From Corallococcus coralloides DSM 2259 (GTDB lineage: Bacteria > Myxococcota > Myxococcia > Myxococcales > Myxococcaceae), in NCBI RefSeq assembly GCF_000255295.1, contig NC_017030.1:9398328-9462327 (forward strand): DNA of 64,000 nt. The letters run 5' to 3'. This document shows positions 38,559-46,507 of the stretch, piece by piece. Numbering within the stretch: position 1 is the stretch's first letter; every line of letters begins with the position of its first letter. The notes below the pieces were generated by a model that was not told the origin of the DNA, searched no databases, and was given only the letters and a program-made list of their open reading frames with translations. A program made the position numbers and the translations under genes.

Positions 38559-38947
38559 CCGCGCGGCGCCTCGGCCGGGGTTTTCTCCAGAAGGGTCCGG
38601 GCGGCGCTTTGGATGGAGTCCGGCGTGAAGGGCTTGGTCATGAAGCGGTCCGCGCCGGCCTGCAGCGCGCGCTCGCGAGACGCCTCGTCGCCGCGCGTGG
38701 TGACGATGATGATGGGCAGGTTGCGCAGGTGGTCCTGTCCGCGCACGAACTCCACCACCTCGATGCCGCCGATGTCCGGCATGTTGAGGTCCAGGACGAG
38801 CAGGTCGTACGGCTTGAGCGACAGCTGCTCGATGGCCTCCAAACCGCTGGACGCCTGGGTGAAATGGCTTTCCGGATAGGGCCGCAGGCAGGCGACCACC
38901 ATGTCGCGCATCACCTTGCTGTCATCGACGACGAGTACCTCGGGCAT
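38555..38947 (-). CDS. cheY: CheY-like response regulator, first gene of the Che7-like operon
   Basis: A 130-residue receiver: MPEVLVVDDSKVMRDMVVAC, phospho-acceptor D53 in LLVLDLNMPDIGG, T in IIIVTTRGD and the lysine in FMTKPFTPD. It is the likely phosphorylation target of the CheA encoded directly downstream, with which it overlaps by 4 bp. Myxobacteria have no flagellum, so its output partner is something other than a flagellar switch; the HEAT protein is one candidate. The 200-bp gap upstream is shared with the divergent kinase at 39149 and should contain both promoters. Confidence 0.94.
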   Translation of the reverse strand: MPEVLVVDDSKVMRDMVVACLRPYPESHFTQASSGLEAIEQLSLKPYDLLVLDLNMPDIGGIEVVEFVRGQDHLRNLPIIIVTTRGDEASRERALQAGADRFMTKPFTPDSIQSAARTLLEKTPAEAPRG

Positions 38948-39148
38948 GGCGTCCTCTGGAAACGACCGGCCAAGCTAGATCGATTCCGACCCGCTGAAAG
39001 AAATGAGTCATCCGGCGCGCGTTGAACGTTGGTTTGTCCACGCCCGCCTTGGACGATGTGCCACGGCGGGCGACGAAGCGCCACGGCTGCCCGCACATCC
39101 GGCACCCTGCGCACCGTTGTTTTCCGCCCTGGGGACCGAATTCCATCC

Positions 39149-40693
39149 ATGCGCCCGCCTCCTCCCACCGACGCCTTCTTCCCCCGACCGCCGGGCCCGC
39201 CTCCGCTCCCCCTGGAAAACGCACCATGCGTCTGGGTGGTGGACGACAGCGCCAGCGAGGCGCGTTTCATCAAGGCCGCGCTGGGAACGGGCTTCCAGGT
39301 GGAGACGTTCCCGGACGGCGCCGCGATGCTCGAAAGGCTACACGCCGGGCGAGCACCGGACGTCGTGGTGTTGGATTGGGAGATGCCGGGAATGTCCGGC
39401 CCGGAGGTCTGTCAGTTCCTGCGCGGCCAGCGGGAGACCCAGGCCCTGCCGGTGCTGCTGCTCACCTCGCACGGCCGGCCGGAGGACCTGGTGCAGGGCC
39501 TGCGCGCGGGCGCCAACGACTACGTGGCCAAGCCCTTCCGCACGGAGGAGGTGCGCGCGCGGGTGGACGCGCTCGCGCGCACCAAGCGGCTGGTGGACGA
39601 CGTGCGGCGCACCAGCGAGGAGAAGGCGGAGGTGTTCGCGCAGCTGGACGCGCTGCTCACGTCCTCGCCCGTGGGGCTGTCGCTCCTGGACCGGGACCTG
39701 CGCTTCGTGCGCGTCAACGCGCGCATGGCGAAGCTGGACGGGCTGTCCGTGGACGCGTACCCGGGCCGGACGCTGGCGGAGGTCCTGCCCCGCTTCGCCG
39801 CGCGGCTGGAGCCGCTCCTCCGCCGCGTCATGGAGACGGGCGAGCCCGTGGAGGAGCTGGGCTTCACGCTGGAGCACCCGGACGCGCCCCACGGCGAGCT
39901 GTACGTGATGGCCAGCTACCACCCGGTGCGCACCGCCCGGGGTGAGGTGGTGGGCGTGGGCGCCGTGATGGTGGACGTCACCCGGCTCAAGCAGGCGGAA
40001 GCCGAGCTGCGCGCGTCCGCGGAGTTCCGCGAGCGCTTCCTGGGCATCGTGGGCCACGACCTGCGAAACCCGCTCAACTCCATCCGCATGGGCGCCAGCT
40101 TCCTCGTCGCCAGCGACCAGCTGCCCCCGCCGCTGGTGCGCACCGCCAGCCGCATCATCAACAGCACGGACCGGATGACGCGGATGATCACCGAGCTTCT
40201 GGACTTCACCCGCAGCCGGCTGGGCGGCGGCATCCCGCTCAACCCGGGCGCCACGGACCTGGGGCAGGTGGCGCGCCAGGTGGTGGAGGAGCTGGAGCTG
40301 GTGCACCCCCACCGCACCGTGAAGGTGACGTCCACCGGCCCCCTCACGGGGAACTGGGACGCGGACCGGCTGGCGCAGGTGCTGAGCAACCTGGTGGGCA
40401 ACGCGCTCCAGTACAGCCCGGCGGACGCCACCGTGGAGCTGACGGTCGTGGGCGAGCCAGAGCAGGTCATCGCGCGGGTGAGCAACCCGGGAGAGGCCAT
40501 TGCTCCAGAGGAGCTGGAGACCCTGTTCCATCCCTTCCAGCGCGCGCGCACAGGCGCGCACGTTCCGTCGGGCCTGGGCCTGGGCCTCTTCATCTCCGAC
40601 CAGATTGCCCGGGGCCACCGGGGCACGCTCACCGTGACCTCGGACGCGAAAGCCACGGTCTTCACCCTGACGCTGCCGCGCGGGGGTGCATGA
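39149..40693 (+). CDS. Receiver-PAS hybrid histidine kinase
   Basis: A 514-residue soluble protein. A Pro-rich leader is followed by an N-terminal receiver with D76 in VVVLDWEMPGMSG, then a PAS domain (LLTSSPVGLSLLDRDLRFVR), a HisKA box (LGIVGHDLRNPLNSIRMG, H303) and an ATPase domain (LVGNALQYSPADATV, GLGLGLFISDQIARGH). The receiver-first order means another kinase can control it. I placed the start at 39149 because the preceding frame is not conserved in character; no strong ribosome binding site is seen. It is divergent from the Che7-like operon and overlaps the next response regulator by 4 bp if that gene starts at 40690. Confidence 0.9.
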   Translation: MRPPPPTDAFFPRPPGPPPLPLENAPCVWVVDDSASEARFIKAALGTGFQVETFPDGAAMLERLHAGRAPDVVVLDWEMPGMSGPEVCQFLRGQRETQALPVLLLTSHGRPEDLVQGLRAGANDYVAKPFRTEEVRARVDALARTKRLVDDVRRTSEEKAEVFAQLDALLTSSPVGLSLLDRDLRFVRVNARMAKLDGLSVDAYPGRTLAEVLPRFAARLEPLLRRVMETGEPVEELGFTLEHPDAPHGELYVMASYHPVRTARGEVVGVGAVMVDVTRLKQAEAELRASAEFRERFLGIVGHDLRNPLNSIRMGASFLVASDQLPPPLVRTASRIINSTDRMTRMITELLDFTRSRLGGGIPLNPGATDLGQVARQVVEELELVHPHRTVKVTSTGPLTGNWDADRLAQVLSNLVGNALQYSPADATVELTVVGEPEQVIARVSNPGEAIAPEELETLFHPFQRARTGAHVPSGLGLGLFISDQIARGHRGTLTVTSDAKATVFTLTLPRGGA

Positions 40694-41169
40694 GTGACGG
40701 CGGACGCACGGCGCCCCGCTCCCGTGCCTCCCGGCCGGCCAGGCCCACGAGCCCCCTGGAATCACCGGGGTCCGTGCCCTACGGTGCACACGTGTCCACT
40801 TCGCAACACCGCACCACCCTGCTCCTCGTCGAGAACAACGAAGACGTCCGCGAGGCGCTGCGCGAAATCCTGGAGTCGGAGGGCTACCGCGTCCTCACGG
40901 CGGCGAACGGCCAGGTCGCGCTGAACCTGCTGGCGGAGCAGGAGCGGATGCCTGCCCTCGTCCTGCTGGACCTGGTGATGCCGGTGATGGACGGCCACGC
41001 CTTCATCGAACACCTGCGCGGCACGGGTGCGCTCGCGCTCACGCAGGTGCTGGTACTGACGGCGCACCCCACCCTGCCCCTGCCGCAAGGCGTGGCCGGA
41101 CGGCTGGGCAAGCCGGTGAAGCTGGAGGCGCTGCTGGACGCCATCGCGGTGCACACCGCGTCAGCGTGA
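40690..41169 (+). CDS. Single-domain response regulator
   Basis: A receiver domain: TTLLLVENNEDVREALREIL, phospho-acceptor in LVLLDLVMPVMDGHAF (D94 from this start), T in VLVLTAHPT and K in LGKPVKLE. It has no output domain. ATG 40690 overlaps the kinase stop (ATGA), which suggests coupling, but residues 1-34 are Pro/Arg/Ser-rich and look untranslated, so GTG 40792, just before the domain, is a real alternative. It is the natural partner of the kinase at 39149. It converges with a paralogous receiver at 41180 (shared YxVLxAANGQVAL and LDLxMPVMDGHxF), which suggests an old inverted duplication. Confidence 0.85.
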   Translation: MSDGGRTAPRSRASRPARPTSPLESPGSVPYGAHVSTSQHRTTLLLVENNEDVREALREILESEGYRVLTAANGQVALNLLAEQERMPALVLLDLVMPVMDGHAFIEHLRGTGALALTQVLVLTAHPTLPLPQGVAGRLGKPVKLEALLDAIAVHTASA

Positions 41170-41179
41170 AGCCGGGAGC

Positions 41180-41557
41180 TCAGGCGGCGGCGGGACAGTG
41201 CCGCGCCACCATGGCCAGGAGCTCCGCGATGTCCACGGGCTTGCGCAAGAGGCCCACCGTGCCCGGCGGGGCCTTGGCGGAGAAGTGGGCGGTGAGCATC
41301 AGCACGGGCAGCTCGCGGTAGCGCGCGTCCTCCCGCAGCCGGTGGAGGAACTCGTGGCCATCCATCACCGGCATCATCAGGTCCAGCAGCACCAGGCACG
41401 GCTGCTCGTTGGCGGCGAGGACCTCCAGCGCGACCTGGCCGTTGGCGGCCTGGAGCACCGTGTAGTCCTCCATCTCCAGCAGCTCCGCCACCACCTCGCG
41501 CAGGTCCGGTTCGTCGTCAACGATGAGGATGATGGAACGCGAGGGGGTGCTGCTCAC
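41180..41557 (-). CDS. Single-domain response regulator
   Basis: A 125-residue receiver: IILIVDDEPDLREVVAELLE, D59 in LVLLDLMMPVMDGHEF, T in VLMLTAHFS and K in LLRKPVDIA. It has no output domain. It is convergent with the similar receiver at 40690 (10 bp between stops) and divergent from the large kinase at 41743, with which it could share a regulatory gap of 185 bp. Which kinase phosphorylates it is unknown. Confidence 0.92.
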   Translation of the reverse strand: MSSTPSRSIILIVDDEPDLREVVAELLEMEDYTVLQAANGQVALEVLAANEQPCLVLLDLMMPVMDGHEFLHRLREDARYRELPVLMLTAHFSAKAPPGTVGLLRKPVDIAELLAMVARHCPAAA

Positions 41558-41742
41558 GGACGGCAGCCTACGCAGGTATTGCTACGAGCGCCAAGGAAGT
41601 CGTGCCCTCCTGCCCGTCATGGCGCCCGGTGATTTCACGCGGGGCGGGCCCCTGCCCGTCCGCCTGTTGGGAATCGCGAGGGAAACCAGGCGGGTCGGTT
41701 GCACCTGAGGGCCCGAGCCCCTACCCCCTTCAGTACGGCCCC

Positions 41743-44640
41743 ATGAACCTCGTCGCGGACTTCATCGAAGCGAACCTGGACGTCCTGGTGCGGCGCTTCG
41801 CGGAAGCGACGCGAGGACTGGAGAGCACGCAGGGGCTGAAGCCGTCGGAGCTCATCTCCACGCTTCCGGAATACCTGCACGCGGTGGCGGCCATCTGCCG
41901 GCATGGCTCCACGCCGGAGCGGCTGGAGACGCGGGCGCGCCTGGAGGAGGCCCACATCAACCTGCGGCTGCGCGTGGGCGCCACGCAGGAGGACGCGACG
42001 GACGAGTACACGCTCCTGGGACGGCTCATCCCCCAGCTCTGGGAGGACGTCCAGCCGGAGCGAAAGCCCAGCGCCGCGGGCCTGCAGTGCCTGTTCCAGC
42101 AGCTGGAGGAGGCCATGGACCACGTGGTGGTCCTCTTCTCTGGCTACTCCCTGGAGGATCGCCAGCGGGAGAAGCGCTTCCTGCGCCAGATGGACGCGCT
42201 GGCGCCCCGGTCGCTGGAGCCCGGCGCGGACATGCAGGGCCCGCTGAAGCCGCTGGTGGAGCTCATCTGCCGCGCGCTGGTGGCCACCGGGGCGGAGCTG
42301 TTTCTCGTGGACGCGGGAGGCCGGAGGATGGTCCCCATCGCGCACACCGAACACCTGGTGCCGCCCCCGGGCCGGTGGGTGGATTCGCAGGGCCCGTCCT
42401 TCCTGGGGCGGGTGGCGCGCTCGGAGGAGCCGCTGGTGCTCGCGCGGGCGCGGGGGCTGGAGGACGCCGCGCTTGACGGACTGCACGTCCCCGGGTGGAG
42501 CACGCTGCTGGGCCTGCGGCTGTGGCCCCATGGCGAGCTGATGGGGGTGCTCTGCGTGGGCTTCGCGGAGGCGCGGCCGGTGCCTCCGCAGACCAAGCGC
42601 TTCATGGAGACGCTGGTGGAGTACCTCTCCGGCATCCTCGACCGCGCCCTGCTGATGGGCCAGCTGCGGGAGACCGCCACGCGGCTGGAGATGTCGGAGT
42701 CGCGCTACCGGCTGGCCAGCCAGGCCGCCGCGGACACCGTCTGGGATTGGAACCTGCTCACGCATGAGGTGGCCTGGAGCGGAGAGACGCGCAGGCTGCT
42801 CGGCTTCGCGCCCGAGGAGACAGGCCCCCTGTCGAGCTGGTGGGTCGAGCGCATCCACCCGGAGGACCGGGAGCGGGTGGAGCACGGCATCCACGCGGCC
42901 ATCCAGGGCACGCAGGCGCGCTGGCAGGACGAGTACCGGTTCTTCAACCGCGAGGGTGAGGCCGTGCGGGTGCTGGACACGGGCGTCATCCTGCGCGACG
43001 TGACGGGCCTGGGCGTGCGCATGGTGGGCGCCATGCAGGACGTCACCCTGCAGCGGGAGGAGGAGAGCGGGCGCGCACGGCTGCTCCTGGAGGCCCGCAC
43101 CGCGCGCGTCCAGGCGGACACGGCGCTCGGCCATCTGCACGTGCTGTTGCAGCAGGCCCCCGTCGCGCTCGCCGTCCTTCGCGGCCCCGAGCACATCGTG
43201 GAGCTGGCCAACGACCGCGTCTGCCAGCTCTGGGGCCGCTCCAGCGACCAGGTCCTGGGCCGCCCCCTCATCGAAGCCCTTCCGGAGGTGAAGGGGCAGG
43301 GCTTCCAGAAGCTGCTGGACGGTGTGATCACCACGGGCCTTCCCTACGTGGGCCACGAACTGCACGCGCGGCTGGCGAGGGCTCCAGGCGGCGAAATGGA
43401 GGACACCTACTTCAACTTCGTCTACCAGCCGCTGCACGAGGCGGAGGTCGGTCTCCAGGGCATCCTCATCGTCGCCAGCGAGGTCACCGAAGCCGTGCAG
43501 GCCCGTCAGCGGGCGGAAGGGCTGGCGAGGACGCTCCAGGCCAGCGAGGAGCGCCTGCGGCTGGCGATGGACGCGGCGGACATGGGCAGCTGGGACATCG
43601 ACCTGGCCACGGGCCAGGGCACCTGGGACGCGCGCTTCCGCGCCATGCTGGGCCTGCCCGCGCGGGCGGAGCTGACGCTCGACGAGGCCATGCGGTTCGT
43701 CCTGGAGGAGGACCGGCCCAAGGTGGAGCAGGCGATGGCGGACGCCGCCCGGCCGGGAGGCTCCGGCGAGTACGCGTGCGAGTTCCGCGCGCGGCCTCCC
43801 CAGGGCAGCCAGTCCGTGCGTTGGATTTCCGGACGGGGCCACGTGCACTTCGGGCCGGACGGACAGCCCGTGCGCTTCGTGGGCACCGGGCTGGACGTGA
43901 CGGAGCGCAAGCTGGCGGAGGAGACGGCGCGCCAGCGCGCGGAGTTCGAGCAGTACCTGATGGGCATCGTGTCACACGACCTGCGCAACCCGCTCAACTC
44001 CATCATGCTGGGCACGACGTCGCTGCTCAGGCGCGAAGAGTTGAACGAGCGCGCGACGAAGGCTGTCCTGCGCATCCAGTCCTCCGCGGAGCGCGCGGTG
44101 CGGATGATCCGCGACCTGCTGGACTTCACCCAGGCGCGCATGGGCGGCGGGCTCCCGGTGCAGTGCCAGGACCTGGAGCTGGGGGCCCTGGTGCGGCAGG
44201 TGGTGGAGGAGGCGCGGATGACCGCTCCGGAGCGCGACCTCCAGCTGTCGCTGCCGCAGGCGGGCCTTCACGGCTGCTGGGACCCGGACCGCGTCACGCA
44301 ATTGCTCATCAACCTGCTGGGCAACGCGCTGAAATACTCGCCGGAGGACACGCCGGTGGCGGTGCGCCTGCGGGAGGTGCCCGGGAGCGTGTTGCTGGAG
44401 GTCCACAACGGCGGAGAGCCCATCGCGCCGGAACTGCTGCCGCGCATCTTCAAACCCATGCAGCGCGGGGTGCCGGGCATGGACGCGGCGACGCGCAGCG
44501 TGGGCCTGGGGCTCTACATCGTGAGGACCATCGTGCACGCGCACGGAGGCACCATCGACGTGACGTCCACGCGGGAGGCGGGCACGACGTTCACGGTGAG
44601 GCTGCCGCACGCCGACGCGAAGCAGGCGGCCGGAGCATAG
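41743..44640 (+). CDS. Large multi-domain sensor histidine kinase (RsbR-like N-terminus, GAF, PAS)
   Basis: A 965-residue soluble kinase. Residues 1-155 are all-helical (LVADFIEANLDVLVRRFAEA) and resemble RsbR/RsbRD-type N-terminal sensor domains. A GAF-like domain lies at about 165-310, followed by three PAS domains (near 325-440, 465-590 and 600-730), each linked by coiled coil. The HisKA box MGIVSHDLRNPLNSIMLG has H745. The ATPase domain has LLGNALKYSPEDTP, EVHNGGEPIAPELLPRIF and GLGLYIVRTIVHAHGG. ATG 41743 begins the helical domain. It is a paralogue of the kinases at 27743, 39149 and 61408, and is the last gene before the toxin-like region. Confidence 0.9.
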   Translation: MNLVADFIEANLDVLVRRFAEATRGLESTQGLKPSELISTLPEYLHAVAAICRHGSTPERLETRARLEEAHINLRLRVGATQEDATDEYTLLGRLIPQLWEDVQPERKPSAAGLQCLFQQLEEAMDHVVVLFSGYSLEDRQREKRFLRQMDALAPRSLEPGADMQGPLKPLVELICRALVATGAELFLVDAGGRRMVPIAHTEHLVPPPGRWVDSQGPSFLGRVARSEEPLVLARARGLEDAALDGLHVPGWSTLLGLRLWPHGELMGVLCVGFAEARPVPPQTKRFMETLVEYLSGILDRALLMGQLRETATRLEMSESRYRLASQAAADTVWDWNLLTHEVAWSGETRRLLGFAPEETGPLSSWWVERIHPEDRERVEHGIHAAIQGTQARWQDEYRFFNREGEAVRVLDTGVILRDVTGLGVRMVGAMQDVTLQREEESGRARLLLEARTARVQADTALGHLHVLLQQAPVALAVLRGPEHIVELANDRVCQLWGRSSDQVLGRPLIEALPEVKGQGFQKLLDGVITTGLPYVGHELHARLARAPGGEMEDTYFNFVYQPLHEAEVGLQGILIVASEVTEAVQARQRAEGLARTLQASEERLRLAMDAADMGSWDIDLATGQGTWDARFRAMLGLPARAELTLDEAMRFVLEEDRPKVEQAMADAARPGGSGEYACEFRARPPQGSQSVRWISGRGHVHFGPDGQPVRFVGTGLDVTERKLAEETARQRAEFEQYLMGIVSHDLRNPLNSIMLGTTSLLRREELNERATKAVLRIQSSAERAVRMIRDLLDFTQARMGGGLPVQCQDLELGALVRQVVEEARMTAPERDLQLSLPQAGLHGCWDPDRVTQLLINLLGNALKYSPEDTPVAVRLREVPGSVLLEVHNGGEPIAPELLPRIFKPMQRGVPGMDAATRSVGLGLYIVRTIVHAHGGTIDVTSTREAGTTFTVRLPHADAKQAAGA

Positions 44641-44671
44641 GGACGCGGGCCGGTGCCAGCGCGACAGCCGA

Positions 44672-44976
44672 TTCAGACGGCGGGCGTCGGGAGGTGCAAC
44701 ACGCTTCCCGGCGGGAAGGCGCCCACGTCCGTCTGGAACGCCTCCAACAGGGATGACGTCTTCGCGAGCGCCCGCTGGAACTCCTCCGCTGCCTCCGCGC
44801 CGCCGTAGTCCCCGCCCAGCCGCGCCGCGTGGGCGCGGAGCTCCGCCTCCAGTTCCTCCGCCGCCGCGTAGCGCTCCGACGGCTCCCGGCGCAGCAGCCG
44901 GTGGAGGATGGCGCGCAGCCCGGGTGACAGCCGCGCCATCAGCGACTCCAGGTCCTCCGGCCGGTAGGCGGCGGCG
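44672..44976. repeat. 305-bp direct repeat, left copy
   Basis: This segment matches 50107-50411 over its full length with no gaps and only about a dozen and a half mismatches by eye. Both copies encode the same C-terminal part of a kinase-like protein on the minus strand. The pair brackets toxin-like cassette 1 (5.4 kb apart), so recombination between them could delete or duplicate the cassette. Confidence 0.9.
44673..44976 (-). pseudogene. Truncated 3' end of a pseudokinase gene
   Basis: The minus strand encodes AAAYRPEDLESLMARLSPGL and continues to the natural stop with HLPTPAV, which is nearly identical to the last ~100 residues of the intact protein at 50108-51271. Upstream, homology stops abruptly at 44976, where the leader of cassette 1 begins, so the N-terminal kinase domain is missing. 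It is a remnant from the duplication or insertion that placed cassette 1 here. An ATG at 44939 is present, but an independent product is unlikely. Confidence 0.88.
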
Positions 44977-45012
44977 CCCCTGATGCAATGCTTTCACCCA
45001 GGAGCCGCGGCC

Positions 45013-45073
45013 TTGTCGGACCGAACGGAAAGACTCTGTCCTTTCCCTACCGGGACCTTCCAAGGAGACGCCG
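45013..45073 (+). promoter_or_regulatory. Conserved leader of cassette 1
   Basis: The 61 bp before gene A1 match 55102-55165 before gene A2: shared blocks are TGTCGGACCGA, TCTGTCC, CCCTACCGGG and AGGAGA, then the start ATGTTC. The last block is the ribosome binding site. The upstream blocks probably hold the promoter, since similarity fades beyond them. No consensus sigma factor site is clear. Confidence 0.55.
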
Positions 45074-46507
45074 ATGTTCATGCGCTGGAGCTGGGTCGCC
45101 TTGCTGCTGTTGGTGCCCAGGGCCGGAGGGGCACAGGAGGCCGTCACTCCAGAGGACTTCGACTCCACCGTGCACAGGCTGGAGGAGGCCATCTCGGACA
45201 AGTCCACCAGCGAGGATGAAGCGGGAGGGACGCCGTCCGAGGAGGAGGCCGCCACGTCCGGCTCGGCCCCCGCGTGGACGAACCTGCTGCGCATGGACGC
45301 TGCGACGTTGACGTTGCTGCCCCGACAGGGCGAGGGCCCCGAGGAGGGCTTCGTGCAGTTGGAGCCCATGGTGGCCCTGGGGAAGGGGGAGGCGTTGCGC
45401 CTCATTCTCGGGGCGCCGGTGCGGCTGCGGCTGTGGGGCGGAGGGGATGGCGCAGGCGCCGTCAGGAAGGAGGACTGGGACACGCTGTCCGACTGGGGGC
45501 AGGTGGTGCGCCTCTTCATGGTGGGCGGGGACACGCCCGACTCGGTGTGGTTGGGAATGATGGAGGGTTACTCCCTCCTCTCCGGGCACCTGGTGCGGCG
45601 CTACGGCAACCGCATCAACCCCGACGCCCACCCCGCTGGAGTCATCGCGACGGTGACGCTGGGGCCGGCGTACGCGGAGCTTTTCGCCTCGGACGTGCTG
45701 AGTGCCCGACTGACGGGGGCGGAGGTGGCGCTGGACGTGCAGCACGTCCTCTTTGGCCGACCCTCTGTCCCCGGACGCTACACGCTGGCGCTCTCGGCGG
45801 TGCATGACTGGGGGCAGGTGGGAGGTACCTCGAGGTCCCTGACGCTTGCGCATCTGGACGCCACCGCCGTGGTGCTGCGACGCGGGCGCAAGGGCCAGAG
45901 GGTGGAGGCACACCTGCTGGGCGGGTGGGGAGGACGCCCGGGCATGGGCGGGGCCTGGGGCGCGGTGGTGGGCGTGGGCGTGGATGCGCTGACGCCGACT
46001 GTGGACCTGCGGGCCCGCCTGGAGGGGCGCCTCCAGCGCGGCGGTTTCCGTCAGGGGACCTTCGGCCCGGACTACGAATTGGCGCGCTTGCAGGTGGCGG
46101 GCCCGGCCACCGTGCCGCTGGCGGAGGCGTCCTTCCCGGAGGGGTATTCAGCCTACGGGGAGGTGATTCTCAGTTGGGACGCGGTGCGCCTGAGTGGCAT
46201 GCGCCAGCGCCACCTCTTCCTCTCTCTGGGGGTGGAGGCCTTCTCCTGGGGCCGGGTGGACGTGGACGGACGGGTAGAGACGCAGCTCTTCCACCGGGAC
46301 TTCAGTCTGGGCGTCAGCGGACTGGCGGCGGCCATGGGCCTGCCAGGGGCGCGCTACCTCGTCTCGGGGGAGGCCCGGTGGCGCTTCCTGGGCGGCAACC
46401 TCTACGCGCTGGGGCAAGGCGGCAGGCTGCTATTTCCCACGCCGGAGGGGACGCCGCGGCCGGGGACCTTCGCGGCCGTGGGGCTGGGGGTGGACAATGC
46501 GCGCTGA
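45074..46507 (+). CDS. Cassette 1 gene A: exported, probable outer-membrane protein (SitB position)
   Basis: A 477-residue protein. The N-terminus is a Sec signal peptide (MFMRWSWVALLLLVPRAGGA, cleavage near AGGA-QE). After an acidic linker, residues of about 75-477 are rich in alternating polar/hydrophobic strands with Gly and aromatic residues (LRLILGAPVRLRLWGGG, RRWRFLGG-type turns), which suggests a beta-barrel or beta-rich outer-membrane protein. I do not recognise a named family. AAGGAG precedes ATG 45074. The stop overlaps gene B by 11 bp. Its place ahead of a lipoprotein toxin candidate and a possible immunity gene matches SitB in SitBAI operons, where SitB aids the toxin; that equivalence is inferred. 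A full second copy lies at 55166-57861, split by an IS. Confidence 0.7.
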   Translation: MFMRWSWVALLLLVPRAGGAQEAVTPEDFDSTVHRLEEAISDKSTSEDEAGGTPSEEEAATSGSAPAWTNLLRMDAATLTLLPRQGEGPEEGFVQLEPMVALGKGEALRLILGAPVRLRLWGGGDGAGAVRKEDWDTLSDWGQVVRLFMVGGDTPDSVWLGMMEGYSLLSGHLVRRYGNRINPDAHPAGVIATVTLGPAYAELFASDVLSARLTGAEVALDVQHVLFGRPSVPGRYTLALSAVHDWGQVGGTSRSLTLAHLDATAVVLRRGRKGQRVEAHLLGGWGGRPGMGGAWGAVVGVGVDALTPTVDLRARLEGRLQRGGFRQGTFGPDYELARLQVAGPATVPLAEASFPEGYSAYGEVILSWDAVRLSGMRQRHLFLSLGVEAFSWGRVDVDGRVETQLFHRDFSLGVSGLAAAMGLPGARYLVSGEARWRFLGGNLYALGQGGRLLFPTPEGTPRPGTFAAVGLGVDNAR

